DNA of 64,000 nucleotides from Brachyspira hampsonii (GCF_002214805.1 NZ_CP019914.1:1860001-1924000), one strand, 5' to 3'; positions 27,635 to 38,099 are shown, counted from the stretch's first letter. Notes: generated by a model from the sequence alone, not told the origin. Numbers and translations: made by a program.

Positions 27635-29679
27635 TTATACATTTTTTATGTCTTTTATCTCTTTTGATAAGTCAGCAGTTTTTAATTCTTCATCTAAAAG
27701 TATTGTATTTTCTTTATATTGATTAGTTAAGCGAGCATTATTAATTATCAAATATTCTTTGTAGTATGACACTCTATACATATACTCAAGAGCATTTATA
27801 AAAGACGCTTCTATATATTTTTTATCATAGTCTCCATATTCTTTTAGTCTGATATCATACATAACTGCTTTATATATGGTTTTATAATTAGCATCAAAAA
27901 ATATTTTTCTCTCCCTATTCTCTTCTTCTTTGAATTTTATCTCTTCATATTCAATTTCTTTTACTTTATCTTCAAGGCTTTTTTCATCTTCTTCATTGTA
28001 AATATTTTCCTGATTATAAAAAAATAAAGCATTATTAATGAATATATCTTCATATTTTTTTACATCTTTCAAATCAATATTTTTTAATTCATTTAAAAAG
28101 TTATAATCTTTTCTATTTTCTTCTGATAAACGGTATAAAGATATTAAAGATGAATGCAAAGAATCAAGTATATATTTGTAGTTTTTACTGTATAAGGATT
28201 AGAAAAGTACATGCTCTCTGCTATATAGAAAAATGTATTTATATCATCTATAATAGAAACTATATTATCTATTTTACTTATGCCTTGTTCTTTACTTTCT
28301 ATATTAGAAAATACAATATCCTCTCCGCTTTCAACAATATCATAATCAATTCTAAACCTTATAAATGAGCATAAAAACTTTAGAAAATCATAATTTTTTA
28401 GAATTAAACTAATATAATGATGTCCGTAATTAAAAATGGATTTAAATTTATTTTCATTTTCAAAATAATTTTCATGATTTAAATTATGCATTCTGTACAT
28501 TTTAAGAATATTATTTGAATATAGTTCAGAAAATAATTCTTTTAATTCATTTTTCATTTCATTGTACTTATCTATACATAATTTAAGAACTTCATCATAC
28601 TGATATTTTATTAACTCTTCTTCTGAAAAGTCTAATCCTATAGAAAAAATATCTTTATACCCTTCAAGATATAAATATTTTATTTTTTCTGCAAAATGAT
28701 AAAACATCTTATCAAAATATATGGCATCACTAGAGAAATATTCTGATAATGATAAATACTCTTTAATTTCTTGATCTAGTATTATACTAATAGAACTAAT
28801 ATAACTGTCTCTTAATACACTATCATGCTGAAAAACATAATATAAGCAGAATATATGCTCTATTATTTTAGATAAAGAAATCTCTTCAATATATTTAAAA
28901 TTATCTATCCTTTTTGTTAATTCAGTATAATTTAAATGCTTAATACTTTCTTCTATTAATTTTATTTTATTAGAAAGAATCTTTTTTAATAAAGATTTAT
29001 CAATATTTTCATTATTATCATCGCTGAAGAAAATATCTGCTATATCTTTTAAATTTAATTTAAAATTTTCAAAATAATATATCTTCTCAAGCACTGGAAG
29101 ATGATGTACAGAGTAAAGTACCTTATTAGAAGTTTTTCTATCTTCTATACTATCTTTGATTATACTATCCTGAACCTTATATGAAGGAAGTATGCAGTTT
29201 TTATTATCATCATAATAGTTCTGCATTCTTTTTATAAGTTTGTCTTTCTTAATAGGAAGTTTATCAAATACATTATCTTCAATATTAGAAATATCTATTT
29301 TTCCGTCATCTGAAAGATAGTTTATTATATCAAGCTCAAAATGACTTCTTAAATAGCTGTATAAATCGGCAAATACTCCTATTTCAAAGAATAGTATTTT
29401 ATCTTTATAATTAGTCATTATGCCTTTTATATCTTCCTTTACTGCCTGAAAATCATTAAATTCGTATGTGAATATACTATCATATTCTGAAATTACTGCT
29501 TTCTCTACACTGTATGGTTTATCCACTGATATTTTGGAAACTATAAAGCATTCTCTGTTTTCTGAGATTAATGTTCTTAGTGAAGGAAGTATATAATTGT
29601 ATCTTGCATTTTTATCTGAATTACTATAATATCTTATATTATATTTTCTGTCGGCTGTATTAATGCTTTCTTTTCTCAT
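27635..29679 (-). pseudogene. Large hypothetical helical protein, frameshifted
   Basis: A 511-codon frame and a 174-codon frame overlap by 16 bp and join smoothly if one A is added to the A5 run at 28182-28186 (minus strand), giving …NPYTVKNYKYILDSLHS… and a protein of about 681 aa. The product is rich in charged residues and long helices, with no signal peptide and no domain I recognise. An AAGGAT site precedes the start. It is an accessory gene with unknown function; the second part alone lacks a ribosome binding site, so it is unlikely to be a separate gene. Confidence 0.72.
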
Positions 29680-30205
29680 ATAATATTATCCTTAGTTATT
29701 CTTGCAATAGATACTTGCTTTATTATAACAGAATTATTAAAAATAATTTGCTATGTCTTCCGAAAGACGCTATTAATTTTTGTAAATTTTTTTAAAAAAT
29801 ATGCCTTTTATATAATTATCTATATAAAATAAATATATAGTGTGTGTCTTTTATTAATATACTTTTTCAAAAATTCATATTCTGCATGCAGAGTAGTATA
29901 AAAAATAATAGTTTACTTATAAATTTAAACTTTATTAATAAATAAAAATATTCTAAACTTGCGGTTATATGCATTATAATATTAAAGATTTGTGTGATGG
30001 CTTTATATAGAAAAATGAAGCAATAAAATAATATAAGATTAAAAGTGATAAATATAAATGGATGGTATATGCAGTTTTTTAATAATTTTTTGCTTATAAC
30101 AGTTATTAAACTTGAAAATTTAAGTATATATACTATACTCTAATATTATATTTACTTATAAGTATTATTAATAAATATAAATTTAACTAATAGGCGGTTT
30201 ATATT
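29680..30205. other. Intergenic region before the Panacea gene
   Basis: This AT-rich gap separates divergent units. Apart from the promoter at 30112-30139 and a small perfect palindrome TCTGCATGCAGA at 29881-29892, I see no gene, RNA or repeat module. Confidence 0.5.
30112..30139 (+). promoter_or_regulatory. Promoter upstream of the Panacea gene
   Basis: TTGAAA and TATACT are separated by 16 bp, about 67 bp upstream of the ATG at 30206. Confidence 0.55.
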
Positions 30206-30724
30206 ATGAATAATAAAAAATACGAAACAATAGTTCATTACATAATAAATAGCTGTGATGATATTAGAAAATTAGGAAGTATTAAATTAAACAAGATATT
30301 GTTTTTTTCTGATATAGAAATGTTTATAAGAAAAAATAAAACTATTACCAATGATAAATATATAAAAAGACAGTTTGGACCTGTTCCTAAAAAAATATTA
30401 ACTATTTTATTAAGCTTGGAAGAGAAGAAAAAAATTTCAATAAGAAAACCATCAAAAAATAGACTTGATAATACTACGCTTTATTTTAGTCTAACAGATG
30501 ATATTGATTTAGATATTATGACTGCTGAAGAAGTTTCTATATTGGAGCATTATTTAAAATTGATATGCGATAATTACACAGCAAGAGAAATAAGTAATAT
30601 ATCGCATAATAAAATATGGGAATTAGCTGATATGGGAGAAGAAATTCCTATTTATGCAATACATGCTGCTCAAGCAGAAGAAATTAATATTGATGATATA
30701 GAGGCATTAAGTGAAGCATTATAG
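30206..30724 (+). CDS. Panacea-domain protein (SocA/GepA-like, possible antitoxin)
   Basis: The 172-aa product matches the Panacea (DUF4065, SocA-like) domain: an N-terminal helical segment with LGSIKLNKILFFSDIEMF, the KRQFGPVPKKI motif, and a C-terminal HNKIWELADMGEEIPIYA segment. These proteins serve as antitoxins for many unrelated toxins, and phage homologues (GepA) are also known. It overlaps the next gene by 14 bp, the usual arrangement for a coupled pair. A promoter lies upstream. Next comes a phage terminase gene, so a phage-linked role is also possible. Confidence 0.85.
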   Translation: MNNKKYETIVHYIINSCDDIRKLGSIKLNKILFFSDIEMFIRKNKTITNDKYIKRQFGPVPKKILTILLSLEEKKKISIRKPSKNRLDNTTLYFSLTDDIDLDIMTAEEVSILEHYLKLICDNYTAREISNISHNKIWELADMGEEIPIYAIHAAQAEEINIDDIEALSEAL

Positions 30725-31028
30725 TATAGAAGTTGATGAAAAAGTTTTTAACTTTATAGAAAAATATAAAAAAGTATACAAAGATTTATCAATACTTTAT
30801 GATGCTGCTTATTGGAGACTGCAGAGAGATGAAGAAGATTATTTTAATGAACAGCTTAAATTATACATATTAAAAGTAGGAAGTTTGAGTAAAGAAATAT
30901 CATTATGTTTAGCACTTGAAAAAGGTGTTAGACAATTAACAGAAAATACATTTGAGGAAATAAAATATATAGTATCTGCTTCTATAACTGATAAAAAAAC
31001 TAATAAAATAATAAAATTAAAAAAATGA
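30711..31028 (+). CDS. Unknown 105-aa partner of the Panacea protein
   Basis: This small, charged and mostly helical protein (MKHYSIEVDEKVFNFIEKYK…) overlaps the Panacea gene by 14 bp, so it is translationally coupled. I recognise no family and no catalytic motif. By position it could be the cognate toxin, or a small phage protein such as a terminase accessory, since the terminase large subunit starts 147 bp downstream. Both are inferences from context. Confidence 0.6.
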   Translation: MKHYSIEVDEKVFNFIEKYKKVYKDLSILYDAAYWRLQRDEEDYFNEQLKLYILKVGSLSKEISLCLALEKGVRQLTENTFEEIKYIVSASITDKKTNKIIKLKK

Positions 31029-31175
31029 AATGATAAAATATAAATGATAAATGTTTAAAAATTTTATTTACATTTAATAGTTATAGTAATGCCCTAATTT
31101 TATTAATAATCACTAATAATTTTTAATATTTATTAGGATTATATAATATTTTTATAATGGGTAATAAAAAACACT

Positions 31176-32555
31176 ATGGAAATAAAGTTTAATATATTAA
31201 AACCGTTTGAGAAATGGTCAAATACTGATAAGCGTTTAAAAATAGCATTTGGAGGCAGAGGCGGCGGAAAAAGCGAATCTATTGCTAGGATACTTATAGC
31301 TAAAAGTTTTGAGATTAAAGGTGTTATACTTTGCTCAAGAGAGATTCAAAAGTCAATAGGATATTCTACTTATCCTCTTCTTGTTAGCATTATTAAAGAA
31401 TTAAAACTTGAGAGTTTTTTTAATATAAAAAGAAATGAAATTATTAATAAAGTTACAAACTGTAAATTTATATTTTTAGGTATTAGAGAGTGTTCTATTG
31501 AAGAAATTAAATCTATTTATAATGTTAGGATATGTTTTATAGAAGAAGCTCAAACTCTCACTCAAAGAAGTTATGAAATATTAGAGCCTTCAATAAGAGC
31601 AGAAAAAAGTGAAATATGGATTGCATTTAATCCTAGATTTGAAACAGATTTTATTTACAAAACAGTAATTAAATTTAACTTAGAAAATAAATTTTATACA
31701 GATAAAAATAATAATAAATACAATTATCAAGAATACGAAGATAGTAACATTTTAATCACATTTATAAATTATGATGGTAATTATTATTTCAGCGATATAT
31801 TAAACAAATCAAGACTTTCCACTTTAAAACTCATGCCGAAAATGTATGATCATATCTGGCTTGGTAAAATCAAAAACAAACAAGGAAAAATATTTTTATA
31901 TTCAAAACTAAAATTCTATGATGATAATTTGAATGGTTTAAATGATATAAAAGAGAAGATTAATGCTTCAGAACATAAAGCAATAGTTGATCCTGCATTT
32001 GGAGAATATAATTGTTTCACTTCAGCCATAATATATACACAAATAGGCGAAGATATTTATTTAATAGATGCAGGACTTATAAGAAACGATTCTAACTCTA
32101 CAACAGATGAAAGTATAATAAATTTTCTATCAAATAAAAATATAAAAAAAATATTATGCGAAAGCAATTTTGCACAAAAGGAATTGGTAAAGAGATTAGA
32201 GAAACATTTTGAGGTTACTCCGTTTTATGTACATAAGAATAAGGCAGAAAGAATAATAAATGCAAGCTACTTGATATATGATAAAGTTTATTTTCCCAAA
32301 AGCTGGCAGAAAGTACCGGATGGCTCCGATACAGATAAATGGTTAAAAACGAATAATGGACGGGGGTATATAGCTTTAAGGCAGCTGCTTAATTTCGATG
32401 ATTCACTTGCAGGAAGCTGTATTAAAGGAGATGTATTTAGTTATTTAGATTTTCCAGATGCTTTATCTAGTTTGATATTATTTGGTATTGAAGATATTAT
32501 TTATGAAGAAAATGATGATAAATTAAATTTAGTTAATGCTATTTTTGGAGAATAG
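31176..32555 (+). CDS. terL: Phage terminase large subunit (PBSX/Terminase_3 type)
   Basis: The 459-aa protein is the ATP-driven DNA-packaging motor and nuclease of tailed phages. The ATPase part has Walker A GGRGGGKS (residues 26-33), Walker B ICFIEEAQ (Glu123/Glu124) and the coupling motif IAFNPR. The RuvC-like nuclease half has plausible metal ligands Asp272 (VDPAFGEYN), Glu329 (LCESNF) and Asp428 (FPDALSS). All appear intact, so the gene is not decayed. No portal, capsid or tail gene is in the window. The start has only a weak GGGT-type ribosome binding site. It may serve a remnant prophage or a gene transfer agent encoded elsewhere. Confidence 0.92.
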   Translation: MEIKFNILKPFEKWSNTDKRLKIAFGGRGGGKSESIARILIAKSFEIKGVILCSREIQKSIGYSTYPLLVSIIKELKLESFFNIKRNEIINKVTNCKFIFLGIRECSIEEIKSIYNVRICFIEEAQTLTQRSYEILEPSIRAEKSEIWIAFNPRFETDFIYKTVIKFNLENKFYTDKNNNKYNYQEYEDSNILITFINYDGNYYFSDILNKSRLSTLKLMPKMYDHIWLGKIKNKQGKIFLYSKLKFYDDNLNGLNDIKEKINASEHKAIVDPAFGEYNCFTSAIIYTQIGEDIYLIDAGLIRNDSNSTTDESIINFLSNKNIKKILCESNFAQKELVKRLEKHFEVTPFYVHKNKAERIINASYLIYDKVYFPKSWQKVPDGSDTDKWLKTNNGRGYIALRQLLNFDDSLAGSCIKGDVFSYLDFPDALSSLILFGIEDIIYEENDDKLNLVNAIFGE

Positions 32556-32930
32556 AAATTTATTTTAATTTAGAACTTTAATTACATACCCCGCCCTTTT
32601 ATTTTTATAGCAATATTATAATTTAAAATATTAATTACATTTAAAGCCAATTTAGAAATAGAAGCACCCGCCCAAGTTTTATTTAAAATTTTGATTTATT
32701 TAACGCACGGTTAATCTAAATTATAAATATAATAAAAATTTGAATTGCAAATAAATATATATTTTTAATTTTATTCTGCGTGCGGCAGATATACCTATGA
32801 ATTTAAAAAAATCTTGGGTGGGTTTCTATAATTACATTAAAAACTAAAAAGAACAATAATTTATAAATTACAGATTATACTAAAAAATATAGAGGGCGGG
32901 CAGATGTAATGAATTATAAAAGGGAAGCAT
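32556..32930. repeat. Intergenic palindromic repeat array (array 4)
   Basis: The array lies between the convergent terL and transaldolase-family genes. It has a TTAATTACATACCCCGCCC half palindrome at 32578, a full module at 32661-32826 (GCACCCGCCCAAG, ACGCACGG, GCGTGCGG, CTTGGGTGGG), and a GAGGGCGGGCAGATGTAAT arm at 32892. The order alternates C-rich, G-rich, G-rich as in the other arrays. Confidence 0.85.
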
Positions 32931-32981
32931 TAATTAAAATACTTCCCCAAAATAAAAAACAATTATTAAAATTATAGCCAA

Positions 32982-33635
32982 TTATTTACCGAAAACAGCC
33001 TCATAATCTTTTTTGAACTTTTCTATACCTTGATCAGTTAATGGATGTTTAGTCATCTGCTCTATAACATTATAAGGCACCGTAGCAATATCAGCACCGG
33101 CTAATGCACATTCTGTAACATGTATAGGATGCCTTACGCTTGCAGAAATAATTTCAGTTTCTATTGCATGAGTAGCAAAAATTTCTGAAATAGTTCTAAT
33201 AAGTTCAAGACCGTCAGAAGATATATCATCAAGTCTTCCAATGAAAGGAGAAACATAAGTAGCCCCTGCTCTTGCTGCTAAAAGTGCCTGATTAGCAGAG
33301 AATATCAAAGTAACATTAGTTTTAATTCCTTCTTTAGATAATACTTTTACTGCTTTTAATCCTTCAGAAGTCATAGGAATTTTTACTACCATGTTTTTAT
33401 GTATTTTAGCTATTTCTCTTGCCTCATCAATCATATCTTCAGCTTTAACAGTAGTAGCCTTAACTTCACCCGATATAGGACCATCAACTATAGTAGTAAT
33501 TTCTTCTATAGTTTTTTTAAAATCTCTTCCTTCTTTAGCTATTAGAGATGGATTTGTAGTAACTCCGCAAATTACTCCCATATCATTAGCTTTTCTAATT
33601 TCATCAACATTTGCTGTATCTATAAAAAATTTCAT
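32982..33635 (-). CDS. fsa: Transaldolase / fructose-6-phosphate aldolase family
   Basis: The 217-aa enzyme belongs to the short class of transaldolases (FSA/TalC type). [10 protein letters not shown], the [13 protein letters not shown] loop and the Schiff-base lysine Lys85 in VKIPMT are all present, and the last matches the catalytic lysine position of FsaA. It could act as transaldolase in the pentose phosphate pathway or as fructose-6-phosphate aldolase; the short proteins of this family include both. The gene is single, convergent with terL across array 4. Confidence 0.93.
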   Translation of the reverse strand: MKFFIDTANVDEIRKANDMGVICGVTTNPSLIAKEGRDFKKTIEEITTIVDGPISGEVKATTVKAEDMIDEAREIAKIHKNMVVKIPMTSEGLKAVKVLSKEGIKTNVTLIFSANQALLAARAGATYVSPFIGRLDDISSDGLELIRTISEIFATHAIETEIISASVRHPIHVTECALAGADIATVPYNVIEQMTKHPLTDQGIEKFKKDYEAVFGK

Positions 33636-33710
33636 TAAAAAATCCCCTTAATAAATTTTTGCGTTATTATATACCTTAAAACATATTTTATCAATATATA
33701 AATAATATAA

Positions 33711-34568
33711 TCAGAAATTAACCTTATCAGGATGATGTCCGGATCCTCCAAAGTATTCCATAGCATTAATTGTTTTCATATCTTCATCGCTTATATCAAA
33801 GTCAAAAATTTCAGTATTTTCTTTTATACGAGAAGCAGTTACAGATTTAGGCAAAGGAAGAGTATTGTTTTGCAAACACCATCTTATGCAAAGCTGAGCT
33901 GCAGATTTATTATATTTAGAAGCTATTTCTTTTAATGTATTATTATCAAGCATTTTACCTGTTCCAAGCGGACTCCAAGCCTCTACTAATATATTATTAT
34001 CATTGCAGTATTTATAAGTTTCTTCCTGCATAAAGCCAGGGTGAAACTCTATTTGATTAACCATAGGCTTAACTTCTGTTTCCATTAATGATTTTAAATG
34101 ATGAGGCATGAAATTTGAACCCCCTATTGATTTTATCTTACCTTTTTTATAAAGCTCAGTCATAGCTTTCCAAGTTTCTAAATTAATATTATCCCAATCT
34201 TTAAATTTATTTACTGAAGCAGGCCAATGAATAAGATATAAATCTAAATAATCAATTTGTAAATTATTAATAGTTTTTTCAAAAGCATCTAATGTTGTTT
34301 TATATCCTCTGTCCTTATTCCAAACCTTACTTGTAATAAATAATTCGTTTCTGTTTATTTTGCTTTCTCTGACAGCTTTTCCAATGCTTTTTTCATTTCC
34401 ATAAGCGGCAGCAGTATCAATATGCCTGTATCCGTAATTTATAGCTTCTATTACAGCTTTTACTGCAGTTTCACCGTCCGGAGTCTGCCAAGTACCGAAT
34501 CCTATGCATGGAATTTTATATCCATTGCTTAATGTGAATGTGTCTTTTAAACTTTTAAAATCGTTCAT
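33711..34568 (-). CDS. Aldo/keto reductase
   Basis: The 285-aa NAD(P)H-dependent oxidoreductase has the AKR motifs GFGTWQT, the active-site Tyr in AAAYGNEKSIG, the LYLIHWP segment, the NQIEFHP segment and the C-terminal LPKSVTASRIKEN cofactor motif. It reduces aldehydes or ketones; the substrate is unknown. I start at 34568 because a GGAG lies just upstream and the protein then begins MNDFKSLKDTFTLSNG as in homologues; the longer frame to 34640 has an odd Tyr/Ile-rich lead. Confidence 0.93.
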   Translation of the reverse strand: MNDFKSLKDTFTLSNGYKIPCIGFGTWQTPDGETAVKAVIEAINYGYRHIDTAAAYGNEKSIGKAVRESKINRNELFITSKVWNKDRGYKTTLDAFEKTINNLQIDYLDLYLIHWPASVNKFKDWDNINLETWKAMTELYKKGKIKSIGGSNFMPHHLKSLMETEVKPMVNQIEFHPGFMQEETYKYCNDNNILVEAWSPLGTGKMLDNNTLKEIASKYNKSAAQLCIRWCLQNNTLPLPKSVTASRIKENTEIFDFDISDEDMKTINAMEYFGGSGHHPDKVNF

Positions 34569-34665
34569 TATATATTCTCCGCAATAATTTTTATTTAAAT
34601 ATTTATATATTATTATATAATAAATAAAAATATTATGCATAAAAAAATTTTAGGAAATTAATTTT

Positions 34666-35262
34666 ATGAAAAAAATAGTTTGTTTAGGCGACAGCACCAC
34701 TTACGGATATATGATTGGCAGGGATAAGGTTTGGACTAAAATTCTAAATGATAAATTTTCTGAAGAACATAAAGACATTAAATTTATAAATAAAGGTATT
34801 AATGGAGATATGATTTCAGGCATGCTTATTCGTTTTGATATGGATTGTATAAGAGAAAATGCTGACACTATTATTTTAATGGGAGGTGTTAATGATATAT
34901 TTACCTGCAAGCATTTAGAAAAAATAGAGAATAATTTAATAAACATAGTAAATAAATCTTTAGAAAATAATATCGATATAATAGTATTTACTCCTATTTC
35001 TTTTGTTAAGGAGGCATTTTCTTTTTTTGAATCAAGCAATATAGAAGAGTTTGATAGTATTCTAAAAGAGTATGTTAATTTTATAAATGATTATACAAAA
35101 ACAAATAATATAAAAAGTATAGATGTTTATAATTTATTTGTAAGTAAAATATTAAAAGAAAATCATTATTATGATATATTCTTTGACGGAGTCCATTTAA
35201 GTGAAAATGGACATAATGTATTTGCCTTAGAGATTCATAAAGAATTAAAAAAATATTTCTAA
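34666..35262 (+). CDS. SGNH/GDSL-family hydrolase
   Basis: The 198-aa protein is a short-chain esterase-like enzyme of the SGNH family. Block I GDSTTYG gives the nucleophile Ser10, block III GGVNDIF is near 73-79, and the Asp174-x-x-His177 pair lies in FFDGVHLSENGH. There is no signal peptide, so it should act in the cytoplasm. It is divergent from the aldo/keto reductase. Substrate unknown. Confidence 0.9.
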   Translation: MKKIVCLGDSTTYGYMIGRDKVWTKILNDKFSEEHKDIKFINKGINGDMISGMLIRFDMDCIRENADTIILMGGVNDIFTCKHLEKIENNLINIVNKSLENNIDIIVFTPISFVKEAFSFFESSNIEEFDSILKEYVNFINDYTKTNNIKSIDVYNLFVSKILKENHYYDIFFDGVHLSENGHNVFALEIHKELKKYF

Positions 35263-35341
35263 TTGTTAAAATAAACTGACAAAATCTGTCATGAGTACAT
35301 GCTAAATTAATAGTATCTTAATATATTTTGGGATACTAATT

Positions 35342-36205
35342 ATGAATAAAAATAATAATAAAAAAATAGGTTTAGTATTAGACGGAGGCGGAGCTAAAGT
35401 AGCATATCATATAGGAGTTTTTAAAGCTTTAAAAGAACTTGATATTAGCAAATACATCTCTGCTATATCAGGTGCCTCTGTAGGAGCTTTGAATGCATGT
35501 CTATTTCCAATATATAATTTAAACTCTCAAATAGTAGAAAATATATGGCTCAATGAAGTTGAAGATAAAATATTAACTTTAAATCCGAATAAGGTTATAA
35601 ACTCTTTTTTAAAAATAATAAAAAACTATATTAAGAATGCTTTAAATGAGATAATATCTGACTTTTTAGATGATGATAATATTTTATTGATTCCATTTAT
35701 TAATTTTTTATCAACTTCGGCTATATTTTCAAGAGATGGGATAATAGAAATAATGGATAAATATTTGTATAAAGAAACTATCAAAAAAATAAATATATAT
35801 GTTTCATGTACTAATATTGATAATTTAAAACCATATTATTTCAAATTAAACAATTATTCATTAAAGACAATCAAAAAAATACTTTTAGCTTCATCTGCAA
35901 TACCTGCAGTATTTCCGCCTGAAAATATAAAAGGTACATTATATATTGACGGAGGCATAAGCGATAATTCTCCAATAAAAGCTTTAAAAAGTTGTAAATT
36001 AACGGATATAATAGTTGGGCATTTAACTAGTAATAGTAATTCAAATATTTTAAAAGATAAATTAGATAATAGTATAAATGTATATGAACTTTATCCTAAA
36101 AAAGATTTAGGTAATTTTTTTGACGGTACTTTAAATTTCTCTAGTAATTTCATAAAAAAATGCATGCATCAAGGCTATATTGATGCTTTAAATTTATTAA
36201 AATAA
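35342..36205 (+). CDS. Patatin-like phospholipase
   Basis: The 287-aa protein has the patatin catalytic dyad: the oxyanion loop DGGGAKVAYHIGV near the N-terminus, Ser46 in GASVG, and Asp203 in YIDGGISDNSP. These enzymes hydrolyse acyl lipids; bacterial versions may serve membrane turnover or act as effectors. There is no signal peptide. It lies 79 bp after the GDSL hydrolase on the same strand, a possible lipid-hydrolase pair, though each could be transcribed alone. Confidence 0.92.
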   Translation: MNKNNNKKIGLVLDGGGAKVAYHIGVFKALKELDISKYISAISGASVGALNACLFPIYNLNSQIVENIWLNEVEDKILTLNPNKVINSFLKIIKNYIKNALNEIISDFLDDDNILLIPFINFLSTSAIFSRDGIIEIMDKYLYKETIKKINIYVSCTNIDNLKPYYFKLNNYSLKTIKKILLASSAIPAVFPPENIKGTLYIDGGISDNSPIKALKSCKLTDIIVGHLTSNSNSNILKDKLDNSINVYELYPKKDLGNFFDGTLNFSSNFIKKCMHQGYIDALNLLK

Positions 36206-36233
36206 GTTTCATTTTTTATTTTTTTATCTTTTT

Positions 36234-36485
36234 CTATTTATTCTTTTTATCTAAGAATTCATTAAATATATTAAAAAGTTTAGCATATTTATTTTGTTTT
36301 TCTTTATCTTCTGTATTTTTCTCAATTTCAATGTATGATTTTATAAGATTTATACTGAAGTAGGCTTCAATGTTTTCATCATCTTCTTCCAATACCTTTT
36401 TATAATATTCCAATGCTTCTTCATAAAGTCCGGCTTCTTCTTTTTCTTTTGCATTATCAAAATATAATCTATCCTTAGATTTCAT
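36234..36485 (-). CDS. Small tetratricopeptide-repeat protein
   Basis: An 83-aa protein with about two TPR motifs (KEEAGLYEEALEYYKKVLEED is the first helix pair). It likely binds protein partners. It is transcribed toward the patatin gene and divergently from the MFS gene. It could be a fragment of a longer TPR protein, but its start and stop look natural. Confidence 0.75.
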   Translation of the reverse strand: MKSKDRLYFDNAKEKEEAGLYEEALEYYKKVLEEDDENIEAYFSINLIKSYIEIEKNTEDKEKQNKYAKLFNIFNEFLDKKNK

Positions 36486-36583
36486 ATAAGTATCCTATAT
36501 AAAATATAAAAAAATAATACATTGCAATTGAATTTTTTTAAACATAATATATCATTAATAGTAATTTTTTTAGAGAAAAAATT

Positions 36584-37795
36584 ATGTCAGTGTTAGAAAG
36601 CAGTATATCAGAAGTAAAAAAAGAGGAAAATAAACTATTGGCTATAATAGCTTTGGTGCTTTTAAGTTTTGCCTTAGGTACAAGCGAGTTTATAGTTATA
36701 GGAGTATTAACAGAAATAGCTGAATGTTTTAATATTACAGAAGTCAAAGCAGGAGGTCTTGTTTCAATGTTTGCTTTGGCTTATTCAGTATGTACTCCTT
36801 TTTCTGCAGCTATAGCAGGTAAGTTTAACAGATTTAATTTTATAATATTTGCCGGCATACTATTTATAGTAGGGAATTTCTTATGCTCATTGGCTTCAAA
36901 TTATATATTTTTACTTATCGTTAGAATGTTTATAGCTGTAATTTCAGGGGCATTAATATCAGTTTCGATATCATTTACCCCCTATATATCATCTAAGGAT
37001 AAAAGACCTATGGCAGTGGCTTGGATTTATTCAGGATTTAGTATAGCCTCTATTTTTGGTGTACCTATAGGCACTAGTATAAGTTATTATTTCGGATGGA
37101 GAGCTTCTTTTATATTTATATCTGCTTTCAGTGCTGTTATGCTTATTTTAATGTTTATTACTCTTCCTAAAAATACACCTACTCATAAAGTAAAATTATT
37201 AGGACAGTTTATATTATTTAGAGACTCTAGATTTTTATTAAGTACTTTTACAATACTTTTCGGTGCTGCTTCTTCTTATGTGCTTTATACATATTTAAAG
37301 CCTATTTTTCTTGATTATATTCATATACCTAATAAATATATAAGTGCTGCATTATTAGTATTCGGAGTTACAGTTCTTTTCAGCAATCTTCTTTCAGGAA
37401 AATTAGCTGAACATAATGGAGTATATAGATTAAGATATGTATTTATAATGCAGTTTTTATGTATGATAGTTTTGCCTTTTGCCCTTCTTAATGCTGTAAG
37501 TTCTTCTATTGTCATATTAATAATAGGTTTTTTAATGTACTTAATGAATTCTCCTGTCCAGCTTAATGTACTAGATTTCACAGAAAAAGATTATCCTTCC
37601 TGTATTACTTTAGCTTCATCAAATAATTCCTTTTCTTTTAACTTCGGTATAGCTTTAGGTTCTTTTTTAGGAAGCAGTATATTTGATAATTTTGGAATAA
37701 GATGGGTTGGATTTGGAGGGGCTGTATTATCAGTTCTTGCTTTTATTTGTGTGGTTATGCTTTATAATAAAAACAGATACGGGGATAATGTATAA
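36584..37795 (+). CDS. MFS transporter, DHA1-like efflux
   Basis: The 403-aa protein has 12 predicted membrane helices. The N-terminal SFALGTSEFIVIGVLTEIA motif and the DHA1 region suggest sugar-efflux or drug-efflux transporters of the SotB/AraJ type. The cytoplasmic loop between TM2 and TM3 carries a short motif A-like AGKFNRF segment. Substrate unknown. The 3' side leads into a 300 bp regulatory-looking gap. Confidence 0.9.
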   Translation: MSVLESSISEVKKEENKLLAIIALVLLSFALGTSEFIVIGVLTEIAECFNITEVKAGGLVSMFALAYSVCTPFSAAIAGKFNRFNFIIFAGILFIVGNFLCSLASNYIFLLIVRMFIAVISGALISVSISFTPYISSKDKRPMAVAWIYSGFSIASIFGVPIGTSISYYFGWRASFIFISAFSAVMLILMFITLPKNTPTHKVKLLGQFILFRDSRFLLSTFTILFGAASSYVLYTYLKPIFLDYIHIPNKYISAALLVFGVTVLFSNLLSGKLAEHNGVYRLRYVFIMQFLCMIVLPFALLNAVSSSIVILIIGFLMYLMNSPVQLNVLDFTEKDYPSCITLASSNNSFSFNFGIALGSFLGSSIFDNFGIRWVGFGGAVLSVLAFICVVMLYNKNRYGDNV

Positions 37796-38099
37796 AATGT
37801 ATAAAATACTGTTTTAAATTTTTGTACAAAAATACGAATACATGGTATATGTATAATTATAGGTGTATTAATGATTTATTAAAGTTAATATATTCATATT
37901 AAAAAAATGATATCAATTATACTACAACATGGTATATGTATAATTCATGTAAATCAAATAATTTTTACTATATTTATATTATTTTTTATCTCAAAACTTT
38001 GAAAAAAAACATTTTTTTGAGCATTTATATATATTTCATTAATAAAATTTCTATACTAGTTAATTATAGAACAAATAATCAAAAAAATAGGAGGTAATG
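37796..38099. promoter_or_regulatory. Regulatory-looking gap before rubrerythrin
   Basis: It carries an exact 19-bp direct repeat ACATGGTATATGTATAATT at 37840-37858 and 37927-37945 (ACAT and ATGT arms make each a partial dyad), and a perfect 16-bp palindrome ATTTTTGTACAAAAAT at 37818-37833. The gap separates the MFS gene from rubrerythrin, both on the plus strand. These could be operator sites for an oxygen- or redox-responsive regulator; the regulator is not identified. Confidence 0.5.

Noticed and set aside
31176-32555. A full prophage around the terminase.
   Set aside because: The neighbours on the right are housekeeping metabolic genes and on the left hypothetical genes; no integrase, attachment repeat, capsid or tail gene was seen.
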